Below are positions 34,901-42,226 of a stretch of DNA of 45,783 nt, one piece after another. Where the stretch lies: positions 1-45,783 of the forward strand of contig NZ_BJYT01000033.1 in the NCBI RefSeq assembly GCF_007991655.1, in the 5' to 3' direction. Below the pieces are notes generated by a model. That model saw only the letters and a program-made list of their open reading frames with translations. It ran no database searches and had not been told where the DNA came from. Positions within the stretch are counted from its first letter, which is position 1. Every line of letters starts with the position of its first letter. Made by a program: the position numbers and the translations under genes. This DNA comes from Segetibacter aerophilus (GTDB taxonomy: Bacteria; Bacteroidota; Bacteroidia; Chitinophagales; Chitinophagaceae).

Positions 34901-35689
34901 TCTTTTGAAAACCTGCTTTAGCTGTACTGTAGAGTAATCGATGCGGTCAAATTCGTCGATTAAACCTGCCGTATTGAAGAAGCTAAGCGCGAGCCCGGGA
35001 GTAAGTTTAAGAACAGCAACATAATCGGTCCATGAATCGGCCAGTGGTGCAAGGCTCTTATCTATCCATAACTTGTGGAAGCCGCTTTGAATGAGGTCGT
35101 CGGCAAATTTGAATTTATATTCATCATCAGTGGATACGGTTGAAACCTGCAGGTTCAGGGACGGGATGGCCGCTGCATCATTCAGGTAAGCACCTGCAAC
35201 GATTCCAAAATCAGTTACCAATCCGTTGCCGATTTCCGTAGCTATTTCATTGCGCAACGGCATATAAACAGGTAGTGCTGTGTAGAAGGCTTCTATTTCC
35301 TTATACACCGAAAAGATAATGTCCCACAAAACCCGGTATGCCAGGTTTCGTTTAGCAGTAGTACTACCCGCTTCATAGAGATTGACGTACCGGTAGAAAG
35401 TGATGTTGGGCAATGAATAAGGAGTGACCGATATTCCCGCGTAGTTAAATGCTTCGTCAGAAAGTATGAGGGCCTGCCAGTTTCCCTCAATAGCATAATC
35501 TTTTTGATCGGGTCCTTTAAGCGCATAAAAATTGATCAGCTCCGCATATTTCGTAATAAACACAAGCAGGTTAGCAACGGTACGTTCATCGGGTAATACA
35601 TAAGAAGGATCGAGCGCTTGGTATAAGCGCTGATCCTGCCGGGTGCCGGGAATCAGGAGATCATTTTTCTTAAAGCAACCGTCGCTCAT
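31919..35689 (-). CDS. Baseplate J-like protein, first giant (Afp11-like)
   Basis: A 1256-aa protein. The clearest match is the C-terminal part: V-S-E-R-L-R-H-K-H-R-A-I-T-I-W-D-Y-E-R-L-V-L, V-K-C-L-N-H, P-G-Q-V-M-L-V-P-V-P, and later Y-L-E-D-L-E-I, a pattern of baseplate J-like proteins. The N-terminal ~700 residues are lineage-specific, which explains the size well above phage gpJ (about 300 aa). The start is placed at the ATG at 35689, whose ATGA overlaps the gp25 stop; an upstream in-frame ATG at 35776 would run 91 bases into the gp25 gene. With gp25 and the next J-like protein it should form the baseplate that triggers sheath contraction. Confidence 0.82.
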   Translation of the reverse strand: MSDGCFKKNDLLIPGTRQDQRLYQALDPSYVLPDERTVANLLVFITKYAELINFYALKGPDQKDYAIEGNWQALILSDEAFNYAGISVTPYSLPNITFYRYVNLYEAGSTTAKRNLAYRVLWDIIFSVYKEIEAFYTALPVYMPLRNEIATEIGNGLVTDFGIVAGAYLNDAAAIPSLNLQVSTVSTDDEYKFKFADDLIQSGFHKLWIDKSLAPLADSWTDYVAVLKLTPGLALSFFNTAGLIDEFDRIDYSTVQLKQVFKRAFEAYVRIIAKATELLENSLERSSAHYAHHGLMLAFIKLFGILRTDMNEFTRKHLEYYYSRVLQIHPAPAVPDTAHIVFDPAKNIGSHLIKAATELNAGKDGTGKLLLYHTEDEIVINEAKVEQLKTIFIKPSGISGTIEKVTASPIANSVDGKGAAFTGSDTSWKGFGNELNAAAIGFFIASPVLHLTEGRRVLEFTFFAEPTGIAKMNALTVTDILYLFSFFCSGEKQWEELIINDGVVTDYNSELSFTPPLLTDLSFTIRLVLLAQFKPVVGYDPLVCDGNLNTIFPVVKFVLNQATAAAYEKLKDIEISKINITVTVEDITALSLQNEIGTLDPVKPVQAFGPLPKVGASFLVGHHELVHKEITLLELRLNWLGLPDLTTHYKYKIPDTAAPDGMKDATYLPIGAVTDFTALVEFIRNKTWTTLGAGNSALVASGSNLKTLNYSSITTIKKPMKRPEAYTNAPLLFETGTTDGFIRLTLKTPADAFGHFKWGLVFAAQTVALTKDVHNTLPNPPYTPLLESIKLKYVATQDIKLDVSYKPEQGAFIHLLPFGIRPTHTNALLLPAFETEKKQVDGTLAYEPVESALLIGVSHAVINQQISLLLQMNEGTEDISVDPPTIIWNYLSTSGWKNFDMLLVGDSTKNLLKSGIVKFQIPADVNTATTELPPGFTWISAAIKPDFPKYPKISSHALPKVLALFTNAVKANFEDHGNDPEHLAKALPAHTISKLYESDAAVKKVNQPYASFGGKKIESGSKFYTQVSERLRHKHRAITIWDYERLVLREFQEVYMVKCLNHTGYEVDCTTSLKKYKENIPGQVMLVPVPFVTNLQAGNIFQPTFSTAKLTDIGNFIHGDDNSGSCNKYLKPLHCHLAQLAVENPKYETIKVTCKVRVKECLDQMFYEAQLVDDLNNFLSPWITGDPGKINFGGRLHASQVVYFIEQLHYIDYLEDLEIEHKDGLTVLNTTEPSLAVATTSRSVLTSSGTHSIQKA

Positions 35690-36093
35690 ATATTTGTTCC
35701 TTCTTTCAAATAATAAGGATACACATAGTTGGCTCTCGAATTGGTCGCATCTATTCTGAAATCGATTTTGATCCACATAATCCCTTCCAGGTTTTGGAAG
35801 TCCACACCAACTTTTTCAAGTGTTATCCTTGGTTCAAAATAGATGATCGCATCTTCTACCAGTTTCTTGATATAGGCTTCCATTGCAGTGTTCGCAGGAT
35901 CAAAAACATAATCTTTGAGATTACATCCATACTCAGGTCGCATTACCCGTTCGCCGAGTGTAGTAGAAAAAAGAATATGGAGGCTGCCAAAAATGTCTTC
36001 CACTCCCGTTGTCATTGCGGTATTACCCGTGGCTTTGTCAAACGCAGGTGGAAAACTCCAGCCGGTACCTATAAATTGAAGATTGTCATTCAT
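35686..36093 (-). CDS. GPW/gp25 baseplate wedge protein (Afp9-like)
   Basis: A 135-aa protein of the gp25 family: G-T-G-W-S-F-P-P-A-F, G-V-E-D-I-F-G-S-L-H-I-L-F-S-T-T-L-G-E-R, R-P-E-Y-G-C-N-L, and the E-P-R-I-T-L-E block. gp25 binds the J-like protein and starts sheath assembly in T4, T6SS (TssE) and eCIS. It ends with an ATGA overlap into the first J-like gene, so the two are translated together. Length is normal. Confidence 0.93.
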   Translation of the reverse strand: MNDNLQFIGTGWSFPPAFDKATGNTAMTTGVEDIFGSLHILFSTTLGERVMRPEYGCNLKDYVFDPANTAMEAYIKKLVEDAIIYFEPRITLEKVGVDFQNLEGIMWIKIDFRIDATNSRANYVYPYYLKEGTNI

Positions 36094-36165
36094 CGTTTAA
36101 GCATTTTATTCGCGATGTTCTTTCATCTGACCTGTCCAGTTGTTTCGCTCTTTTTCATTAATGTT

Positions 36166-36444
36166 TCAGTTAATCATTACCGTTGAACATCCAACCACCG
36201 CACTTGCGCCACAGGCACAAACATCCCCGACACGTATAGCTGGCTTGCCTCCGATCAGCACTGTCGTACTTCCCATTGTAAAAGGACTTGTTGTGGGTTG
36301 GTGACCCACGGGTGGCAAAGCGCATACATGCATGTCGCCTGCAACTGCCGCCGGCATACCGCCGATCATTACGGTTGCCATACCCGGCCCACTGATGATG
36401 CCTCCGTGATTAGTCGTATCTGTTACCCTTGCTGCTGCCGGCAT
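36166..36444 (-). CDS. PAAR-domain spike tip (Afp10-like)
   Basis: A 92-aa protein made of PAAR repeats: P-A-A-A-R-V-T-D, H-G-G-x-I-x-G-P-G, V-M-I-G-G-M-P-A-A-V-A-G-D, then H-V-C-A, H-Q-P, and C-A-C-G, which provide the zinc-binding His and Cys. It caps and sharpens the VgrG-like spike. It lies between the spike gene (10 bases upstream) and gp25. No C-terminal toxin extension is present, so the tip itself is not an effector. Confidence 0.93.
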   Translation of the reverse strand: MPAAARVTDTTNHGGIISGPGMATVMIGGMPAAVAGDMHVCALPPVGHQPTTSPFTMGSTTVLIGGKPAIRVGDVCACGASAVVGCSTVMIN

Positions 36445-36454
36445 GTAATACTAT

Positions 36455-38206
36455 TTAGTTGATCATAACTGATGATCCCTTTACTGTTGTTGAGCCACTG
36501 GATGAAATTTCGGCGGAGCTGCTTCCCTTTACTTTCGCAGTAGTACTGCCGCTTGCTTCCAGTTCTTTACCACTGATGCCTATCTTGCCAGAAGCAGCAT
36601 CAAGCGTCAGGTCCTTAATACTTTTTATAGTGATACCATCTTTACTCATCGTGATCTCATTGCCATGTTGATCCTTTAACGCTATCTGTTTTCCGTCTTC
36701 ATCCAGTTTTATACTGTTGCCCGCAGGCGTTGAGATCTCGATCGTTTTTTTCTCATCGTTGAACCAGATTGTCATTTTCTCTCTCGTTACAAATCCCTTT
36801 TCATGATTGGTATCCTTTGCCTGGATAACGGCCGGTTTAGCGGAGCTATTCAGCATACCCAATATCACAGCGTGGCGCGGATCATCGTTGATAAAACCGA
36901 GCACTACTTCATCACCTACTTCAGGTCTGAAAAAACTGCCGCGGCTATCACCGGCGTCCGGCAAAGCATGTCTTGCCCAAATGCCTTCTGCATCTTTATC
37001 TACCAAAGGCATCTTTACGAGTACACGATCCTCGCCTAACGGATCGTCCTCAAGTTGTGTAACCACGCCCGCCTGCAAACCATTCACACCCGGTAGCAAG
37101 CCTGCAGCTGGAAATGGATTCACATCGTGTTCTGTTATAAATAACTGTGATGATAATCCAAACTCAACATCCGTTAGCCAGTTGCCCTGGTTGATCTCAT
37201 GCCGGACAGCGGAGATAAAAGTCTTTCCGTTGAATCGTTCGCCAGCACCCTGGAGGTTGGCGATTACACCGCATTTTAGTTTATCGCTACCCTGGCATTT
37301 AGCACGTCCTCTAACTTTAGAAAGACTATGTTTCATCATCTGCGCATCAGCCCATGCTCTCAGCTCTGTTTCAGTAAGAGGCGCAGCATTCTTATAATCT
37401 ATAGCTGCATCGCCAGTTTTTGAAGCGAGGTCACTACTGCTTACATTTCCTTGTTGTTGGAACCCCGATGGTACCGTGCCCTCGGTTTCTACTGCTTCCT
37501 GTGTCGCGGGATCCCAGCCCATTGCTTTTACGGTATCAAACTGGTACCGCGCATCCATTTCAGCATCAAACTCCAGGAGGTTGTTTCCAAATTTCAATTC
37601 CATAACTGCGGTTGCGGCGAGATCGGGTTTGCTAAGTTTGAGTTTGCCATTGTCGGTGATCACCAGCATGCTGTTCGCTTCAGCACGACTGATCATGAAA
37701 TCCCAGTCTGTGCAATTGAATTGCACCATTTCTTTATGCTCCACCTTCGTATCTGTGGCATCAGCGTTTATAGAGTAGCGTTGTAGAATGGATGAGAAAA
37801 TATCACTGTCTTTCTGCTCGGTAAATATTTTGTTCTTCCTGGTCTTAGTTGCTTTCACAGCCGCATGCCTGCATTCTACAAGTAAGAAGGTTGACTTATT
37901 TTCTTTCAGCTTGACGGAATGTTTAATAACGATTCCTTTGAAAATTGTTTGGTTCTGGCCTTTGTAACCGGCAGCTATTTCTACAGCTGCTCCCGGCAAA
38001 AAATCCGGCTTATTGCTCAACGGAAAGTCTCCCTTTGACGCATCCCCATCCAGGAAAATAAATTTGGCATAAGAGAGTCGGTTCACAGCATGATATACCA
38101 TCATCGATACCATGTTGTATTCGGCAGGTATTGCTGCTCCATTCACTTTAACCTCGAAGGATGGTGAGGCACTCGCAGCATTATTGTTTTGATCGTTTCC
38201 TGGCAT
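36455..38206 (-). CDS. VgrG-like spike protein (Afp8-like)
   Basis: A 583-aa protein combining a gp27-like hub (residues ~1-330) with a gp5-like OB fold (~375-460; V-V-T-Q-L-E-D-D-P-L-G-E-D-R-V-L-V) and a C-terminal beta-helix spike made of short Gly/Ser/Lys repeats, ending T-V-K-G-S-S-V-M-I-N. It forms the trimeric central spike under the tube. The first ~15 residues are Asn/Ala-rich. No enzymatic extension follows the spike. It sits 3 bases after the LysM gene and 10 before PAAR. Confidence 0.92.
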   Translation of the reverse strand: MPGNDQNNNAASASPSFEVKVNGAAIPAEYNMVSMMVYHAVNRLSYAKFIFLDGDASKGDFPLSNKPDFLPGAAVEIAAGYKGQNQTIFKGIVIKHSVKLKENKSTFLLVECRHAAVKATKTRKNKIFTEQKDSDIFSSILQRYSINADATDTKVEHKEMVQFNCTDWDFMISRAEANSMLVITDNGKLKLSKPDLAATAVMELKFGNNLLEFDAEMDARYQFDTVKAMGWDPATQEAVETEGTVPSGFQQQGNVSSSDLASKTGDAAIDYKNAAPLTETELRAWADAQMMKHSLSKVRGRAKCQGSDKLKCGVIANLQGAGERFNGKTFISAVRHEINQGNWLTDVEFGLSSQLFITEHDVNPFPAAGLLPGVNGLQAGVVTQLEDDPLGEDRVLVKMPLVDKDAEGIWARHALPDAGDSRGSFFRPEVGDEVVLGFINDDPRHAVILGMLNSSAKPAVIQAKDTNHEKGFVTREKMTIWFNDEKKTIEISTPAGNSIKLDEDGKQIALKDQHGNEITMSKDGITIKSIKDLTLDAASGKIGISGKELEASGSTTAKVKGSSSAEISSSGSTTVKGSSVMIN

Positions 38207-38209
38207 GCA

Positions 38210-38893
38210 TTATTCGTTATTCAGCGGTGGAAAATAAAGTTGCTCACCTGTTCTTAGTTTTCTGAAGTTGATAAGCCGGTTGGCTTTTGCTACATCCAGG
38301 TAGTATTGGTTGCTTTCATAAATGCGTTGCGACAAGAGCGGTAATTTCTCTTTGTCTTTTACAACGCGGAAATGGGTGATGTCTGGTGATTGCGCTTTAT
38401 CTGCCAGAACTCTTTTCTCGTCATTCACAAAGCCAAGGAACTTCGCATTAATCCTCGCCCGCAGAGGCCGTCCATCGCTGCGAAACAGTGTAAACGAAAC
38501 ATCGGCGTCTTTCAATACACAATCAAATACCAGGTAACTCCATACCACGCGCAGGTAATTGTTCTTGTGCTTTGAACCGTCATACGAATAGGTATGTTTC
38601 AGAAATTCTTCTACTTTCTGATCAACAAATACATCATCTGTATTTTCTATGCCTGTACCATCAAGAAAAAATTCAAGACTGAGCTCCTGCTGTTTCATAT
38701 TCGAAAACTTCGGGGCGGGTGGAGAAGTGCCGGCAGCACCCTTCTTATCGTATTCAATCTCGTATTTAAGATTGTACTTGCTGGGATTGAACATGGCAGT
38801 GAACGTCGCATCCTTCTTTTGCGTAAACTTTTCATCGTCATATGCCTCGATGTATAGTTTCACCAACTGCCCTGACTTTGCCTGTGCAGACAT
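38210..38893 (-). CDS. LysM-containing tube-baseplate adaptor (Afp7-like)
   Basis: A 227-aa protein of the CIS tube/LysM family. The N-terminal 160 residues resemble the gp53/gp54-like adaptor (T-A-M-F-N-P-S-K-Y-N-L-K-Y-E near 29-42). The C-terminus is LysM-like: P-L-L-S-Q-R-I-Y-E-S-N-Q-Y-Y-L-D-V-A-K-A-N and T-G-E-Q-L-Y-F-P. In Afp/PVC this protein joins tube and spike inside the baseplate. Despite the name, the LysM fold here is structural rather than a peptidoglycan binder. Its ATG overlaps the DUF5908 stop (TAATG), so translation is coupled. Confidence 0.9.
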   Translation of the reverse strand: MSAQAKSGQLVKLYIEAYDDEKFTQKKDATFTAMFNPSKYNLKYEIEYDKKGAAGTSPPAPKFSNMKQQELSLEFFLDGTGIENTDDVFVDQKVEEFLKHTYSYDGSKHKNNYLRVVWSYLVFDCVLKDADVSFTLFRSDGRPLRARINAKFLGFVNDEKRVLADKAQSPDITHFRVVKDKEKLPLLSQRIYESNQYYLDVAKANRLINFRKLRTGEQLYFPPLNNE

Positions 38894-39063
38894 TAGCGTT
38901 CCTTTTTATCTTTTATAATTTCCATTACCTGTCCTACACATTCTTTAATGATTTCTTCCTTCGGCGCTGCTTCCTGGTCGTTAGCCGTTGAGTTGTTGCT
39001 ACCACCCTGGTTGGGGTTGCCTACGCTCGCACGGATAATCAATTCGCGGATCTCTATGGGCAT
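38893..39063 (-). CDS. DUF5908 small eCIS protein (Afp6 position)
   Basis: A 56-aa protein: P-I-E-I-R-E-L-I-I-R-A-S-V followed by an Asn/Gln/Ser-rich linker and an acidic helix. This start pattern is typical of DUF5908, a short family found in eCIS and phage-like tails between tube and LysM genes. I use the ATG at 39063; an in-frame start at 39189 would run back through the tube gene and has no likeness. It ends in a TAATG overlap with the LysM gene. Role unknown. Confidence 0.82.
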   Translation of the reverse strand: MPIEIRELIIRASVGNPNQGGSNNSTANDQEAAPKEEIIKECVGQVMEIIKDKKER

Positions 39064-39065
39064 GA

Positions 39066-39524
39066 TTAAACTTTTTTCTGTGTGTAATAATTGTAATTGA
39101 GTTCCAGTGTTTCGATAACGATAGCGTTGTCCTGGCCTTTGAAGTCGGAAGTTGCCCATTTCAGAGGCCAGCATTTGACAAACTCCCATGCTACTAAAGG
39201 ATTATGATCTGGATTAAGCAGCGTTACTGTAATATCAACCGGTTGAAAATCGAAATGGTCAATAGCATCCCTTGCCCAATCGATTATCTTCGAATCGGGT
39301 TTCATGCCACGTTTTAAAACAAGATTGGGATATTTAGTGCCTTTGGGAAAACGATAGACAAACCGGTTCTCACCACCTTCCGTAAAATCTTCCGTCGTCA
39401 TTTCTTTATTGAGACCGGAGACCTCCTGGAAATTGATTTCTGATTTCGCACGCTGATCACTAAACTTGAACTCCACCCTGAAATGAAAACTAACCGGCGG
39501 ATAATCAAATTTGCTTTCTTCCAT
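39066..39524 (-). CDS. Tail tube protein, second copy (Afp5-like)
   Basis: A 152-aa gp19-type tube protein: F-H-F-R-V-E-F, F-Q-E-V-S-G-L-N near 32-39, R-F-P-K-G-T-K-Y-P-N-L-V-L-K-R-G near 59-74, and L-N-P-D-H-N-P. Tube proteins stack as hexamers inside the sheath. It differs clearly from the tube protein just upstream. In Afp the second tube paralogue (Afp5) makes the first ring on the baseplate, and this one probably does the same. The gap to the upstream tube gene is 2 bases. Confidence 0.9.
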   Translation of the reverse strand: MEESKFDYPPVSFHFRVEFKFSDQRAKSEINFQEVSGLNKEMTTEDFTEGGENRFVYRFPKGTKYPNLVLKRGMKPDSKIIDWARDAIDHFDFQPVDITVTLLNPDHNPLVAWEFVKCWPLKWATSDFKGQDNAIVIETLELNYNYYTQKKV

Positions 39525-39526
39525 AA

Positions 39527-39961
39527 TTAGGTTGCTTCAATAGTAAATCCTTCATGCGCCAGTTCTACCGATTCAATCGCCACTTCGTTTCCGCTGGCTT
39601 TCATACCAGGTCCTTCGAGCTTGACAGGAAATGCCTGCTTTACTTTCCAGATGATAACAGGATTATGCTCTTCATTCAACAACTTGATGGTGATATCACG
39701 TCGCTCGATGGTATTCATCTTAACCGTATTAAGCCAGGAGAAGAATTCATTGTCACCGCCGAATATGCCCCGCTTGAGCGTGATGTTGGAGAACTTCTGG
39801 ATACCAGGCATTTTCGTCACGTGAAATTCAGGACTTGCCCCATCGCGGTACTCGATGGCCTGTATTTCATAGGTCAGCCCGGTTACTTCTGTGAAGCCGA
39901 CGTTGGATCCGCCCCAATCAACAAGAAAATGAAAAGCCGGTAATGGATATGTATTTGCCAT
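39527..39961 (-). CDS. Tail tube protein, main copy (Afp1-like)
   Basis: A 144-aa gp19-type tube protein: P-A-F-H-F-L-V-D-W, G-F-T-E-V-T-G-L-T-Y near 22-31, K-M-P-G-I-Q-K-F-S-N-I-T-L-K-R-G near 49-64, and L-N-E-E-H-N-P. It is directly downstream of the sheath gene, the place of the major tube protein that fills the length of the particle. It is the same size as Afp1. Confidence 0.92.
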   Translation of the reverse strand: MANTYPLPAFHFLVDWGGSNVGFTEVTGLTYEIQAIEYRDGASPEFHVTKMPGIQKFSNITLKRGIFGGDNEFFSWLNTVKMNTIERRDITIKLLNEEHNPVIIWKVKQAFPVKLEGPGMKASGNEVAIESVELAHEGFTIEAT

Positions 39962-40000
39962 TGTAATAAAGAATTAGTTGTTTAAGATTTTTGTTACAGG

Positions 40001-42196
40001 TCAGGATGTCTGTACTTTATGTGAGAACTCAAGTATGATAAATTCTGCCGGGCGTACTGCTGCCATACCGATCTTTACGATCATTCTTCCTTCAAGTATG
40101 TCTACAAACGTCATGGTCTTGTTAAGGCCGACTTCCACAAAAAAAGCTTCCTCTGGTTTGGCGCCCGCAAGTGCACCCTGTCTCCACAGGAGCGTGAGGT
40201 AGTTTTCGATCATGCTTTTCACCTTCACCCAGGTATTGGCATCGTTGGGTTCAAATACAGCCCAGAAAGTTGATTTTTTTACAGACTCTTCTACCATGTT
40301 GAAGAATCGGCGCACAGGTACATATCTCCACTCATTATCGTTGCCGGCAAGTGTTCTTGAACCCCATACCAGAACCCCCTTGCCGCTGAATGAGCGGATG
40401 GCGTTCACTGATTTACCAGCATCCACGTCGATGTTCAATCCGTCCTGTATGTTGTCTGTAATATTTACCAATACACCTTTGGCATAAGTAACGCTTACGT
40501 TGGCAGGGGCTTTCCATACACCTCTTTCGTTATCCACTCTTGCATATATACCTGCCATGGCGCCGGATGGAGGCAGAATGGTGAGATTATTGTTTACACC
40601 GTCAATGATGTTTTTGAATACCGGCCATATTCGCTTCAGTTCCTCTTCCGCAGCTTTTTCAAATGCGCTGCCAAATATTTCGATAGACGAAACAATGTTG
40701 TTGAAATAATTAAACAATACCTGCAGCTTCGGAAGCGCATCTTTCATATTAATAATCTGATCGGCCGCTGTAGCAGCAGCAGCGACAGTCAGTAAAGCAG
40801 TATTAACAGCGGCCAGATTCGCTAATGGCAAGTTATACGTTTGGAAAACCAGGGCACCAGCGGGAACCCCATCCCTGGCGGGAATTACGGGGGCGGTTGA
40901 AATAGCATTTAATCCAGCCTGGAGATTGGAGAAGGTGGCATCCCAACCTACAAGCTCAGTTATCTTAGCAAGGAAATCACCCACCGCGTTAGCAGGGAAT
41001 GCGGGTGGAGGTAAAGCAAACCCGATCGACGTCCAGGTATTTTCTACCATTCTTTGATTGCTCATGAAACCCACGCTGTCGAAACCGAAGTCGTCCAGCA
41101 ACACCGTAAGATTGTATATCTGGCGGATCAATTTCACCACTTCCAGTGCAGCAATATTTACATTAGCAACAATCGGGTTTGCCTCCGCAGCTGCGATGAG
41201 GCTGTTGACCGATTGTAGTAATTGCGCATAACCACCGGAGAGGGATGGCAGATTTTTAGTAGCACCTGCCGGAGTATATTCAACAAACTCCGGGTTAGCA
41301 ATAAGATTAGAATCGAGAATACTGGCAATTCGCGCGGCAATAAATTTATTATCGTTCACAAGTTCATCTAGTAGGATGATCTGGCTTTTGATGGCAAGTG
41401 TATCAGCCGCTGAAAGATTTTTAACCAGTGAACTCAGCACAACCGCTGTCGTTGTACCCGCGAGCACGATCTGGTCTTTTATATCGCGATAGTGGACGTC
41501 TTTTTTGATTCCAACCTTTATCCACGGCGTATATACAGCACCGTATTTCAGGTTCGCCATGCCAATATTTTCCCGGAACTCTTTAACCTTATTGGCATGC
41601 GCTGTCTTATCCTCAGCTTTTTGAATATCGAACACACCCACACGATCCATCAGGTCACCGCACTGTTGTAATGCCGCTTGTTGCAACGTATACATATCAC
41701 CAGCCATTGAAACCGCATCAGGGAAAACGATCATCGTTGGCTCATCTACTTCTTTCAATACTTCAAGTCCACCCAGCATGCCGGTAGCGGGCGCAATTCC
41801 CCCGATATCTACAGCTCCATTGTCTTTGTATTTATCCACGGCTATGATATAGCTATCACCACCTCCATTGGCAAAGAACATCTGCATGGAATCATATAAG
41901 AAATAAAGTTGTTTGTTGACCGCTTTAACCACCTGGTTGTTCCCATCAATTTCTATCCCGTTACCCGTTGCCTTATCAAAAATCAATTTCGGGCCGCTTC
42001 CAAAATATTGCACGAACTCAACCATCGAGCTAATCTTTTTATATTTCAGAAAAAGACTCTCGCCGTTGGTCTCTTCCGCTTTCTCGGTGTAACCGATAAA
42101 AGCAGGTATGGCGGTAGGAACCTGTGCTACCGACGGCGGAAATATGGAGACTTCGTTCACATATACCCCGGGCGTTTTAATTGATGAGACAACCAT
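40001..42196 (-). CDS. Contractile sheath protein with large insertion
   Basis: A 731-aa sheath. The ends match the family: T-P-G-V-Y-V-N-E near 8-15 and A-I-P-A-F-I-G-Y-T near 29-37 at the N-terminus, and F-E-P-N-D-A-N-T-W-V-K-V, Y-L-T-L-L-W-R-Q-G-A-L-A-G, and F-V-E-V-G-L-N near the C-terminus. Afp sheaths are about 350-450 aa. The surplus is an Ala/Leu-rich, mostly helical insertion at roughly residues 225-540, between Y-T-P-W-I-K-V and L-P-P-S-G-A-M-A-G-I-Y-A-R-V. It probably decorates the outer surface. This is the only sheath gene here, whereas Afp has three. The gene is followed 39 bases later by the main tube gene. Confidence 0.9.
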   Translation of the reverse strand: MVVSSIKTPGVYVNEVSIFPPSVAQVPTAIPAFIGYTEKAEETNGESLFLKYKKISSMVEFVQYFGSGPKLIFDKATGNGIEIDGNNQVVKAVNKQLYFLYDSMQMFFANGGGDSYIIAVDKYKDNGAVDIGGIAPATGMLGGLEVLKEVDEPTMIVFPDAVSMAGDMYTLQQAALQQCGDLMDRVGVFDIQKAEDKTAHANKVKEFRENIGMANLKYGAVYTPWIKVGIKKDVHYRDIKDQIVLAGTTTAVVLSSLVKNLSAADTLAIKSQIILLDELVNDNKFIAARIASILDSNLIANPEFVEYTPAGATKNLPSLSGGYAQLLQSVNSLIAAAEANPIVANVNIAALEVVKLIRQIYNLTVLLDDFGFDSVGFMSNQRMVENTWTSIGFALPPPAFPANAVGDFLAKITELVGWDATFSNLQAGLNAISTAPVIPARDGVPAGALVFQTYNLPLANLAAVNTALLTVAAAATAADQIINMKDALPKLQVLFNYFNNIVSSIEIFGSAFEKAAEEELKRIWPVFKNIIDGVNNNLTILPPSGAMAGIYARVDNERGVWKAPANVSVTYAKGVLVNITDNIQDGLNIDVDAGKSVNAIRSFSGKGVLVWGSRTLAGNDNEWRYVPVRRFFNMVEESVKKSTFWAVFEPNDANTWVKVKSMIENYLTLLWRQGALAGAKPEEAFFVEVGLNKTMTFVDILEGRMIVKIGMAAVRPAEFIILEFSHKVQTS

Positions 42197-42226
42197 ATGA
42201 TGACGTTTTATGTGGTGATTTAATGA

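Noticed and set aside
31919-35776. Longer start of the first J-like gene at 35776
   Set aside because: It would overlap gp25 by 91 bases and adds residues without likeness; the ATG at 35689 gives the usual ATGA coupling.
38893-39189. Longer 98-aa form of the DUF5908 protein
   Set aside because: The extra 42 residues are an out-of-frame reading of the tube gene; the family start P-I-E-I-R-E-L follows the ATG at 39063.
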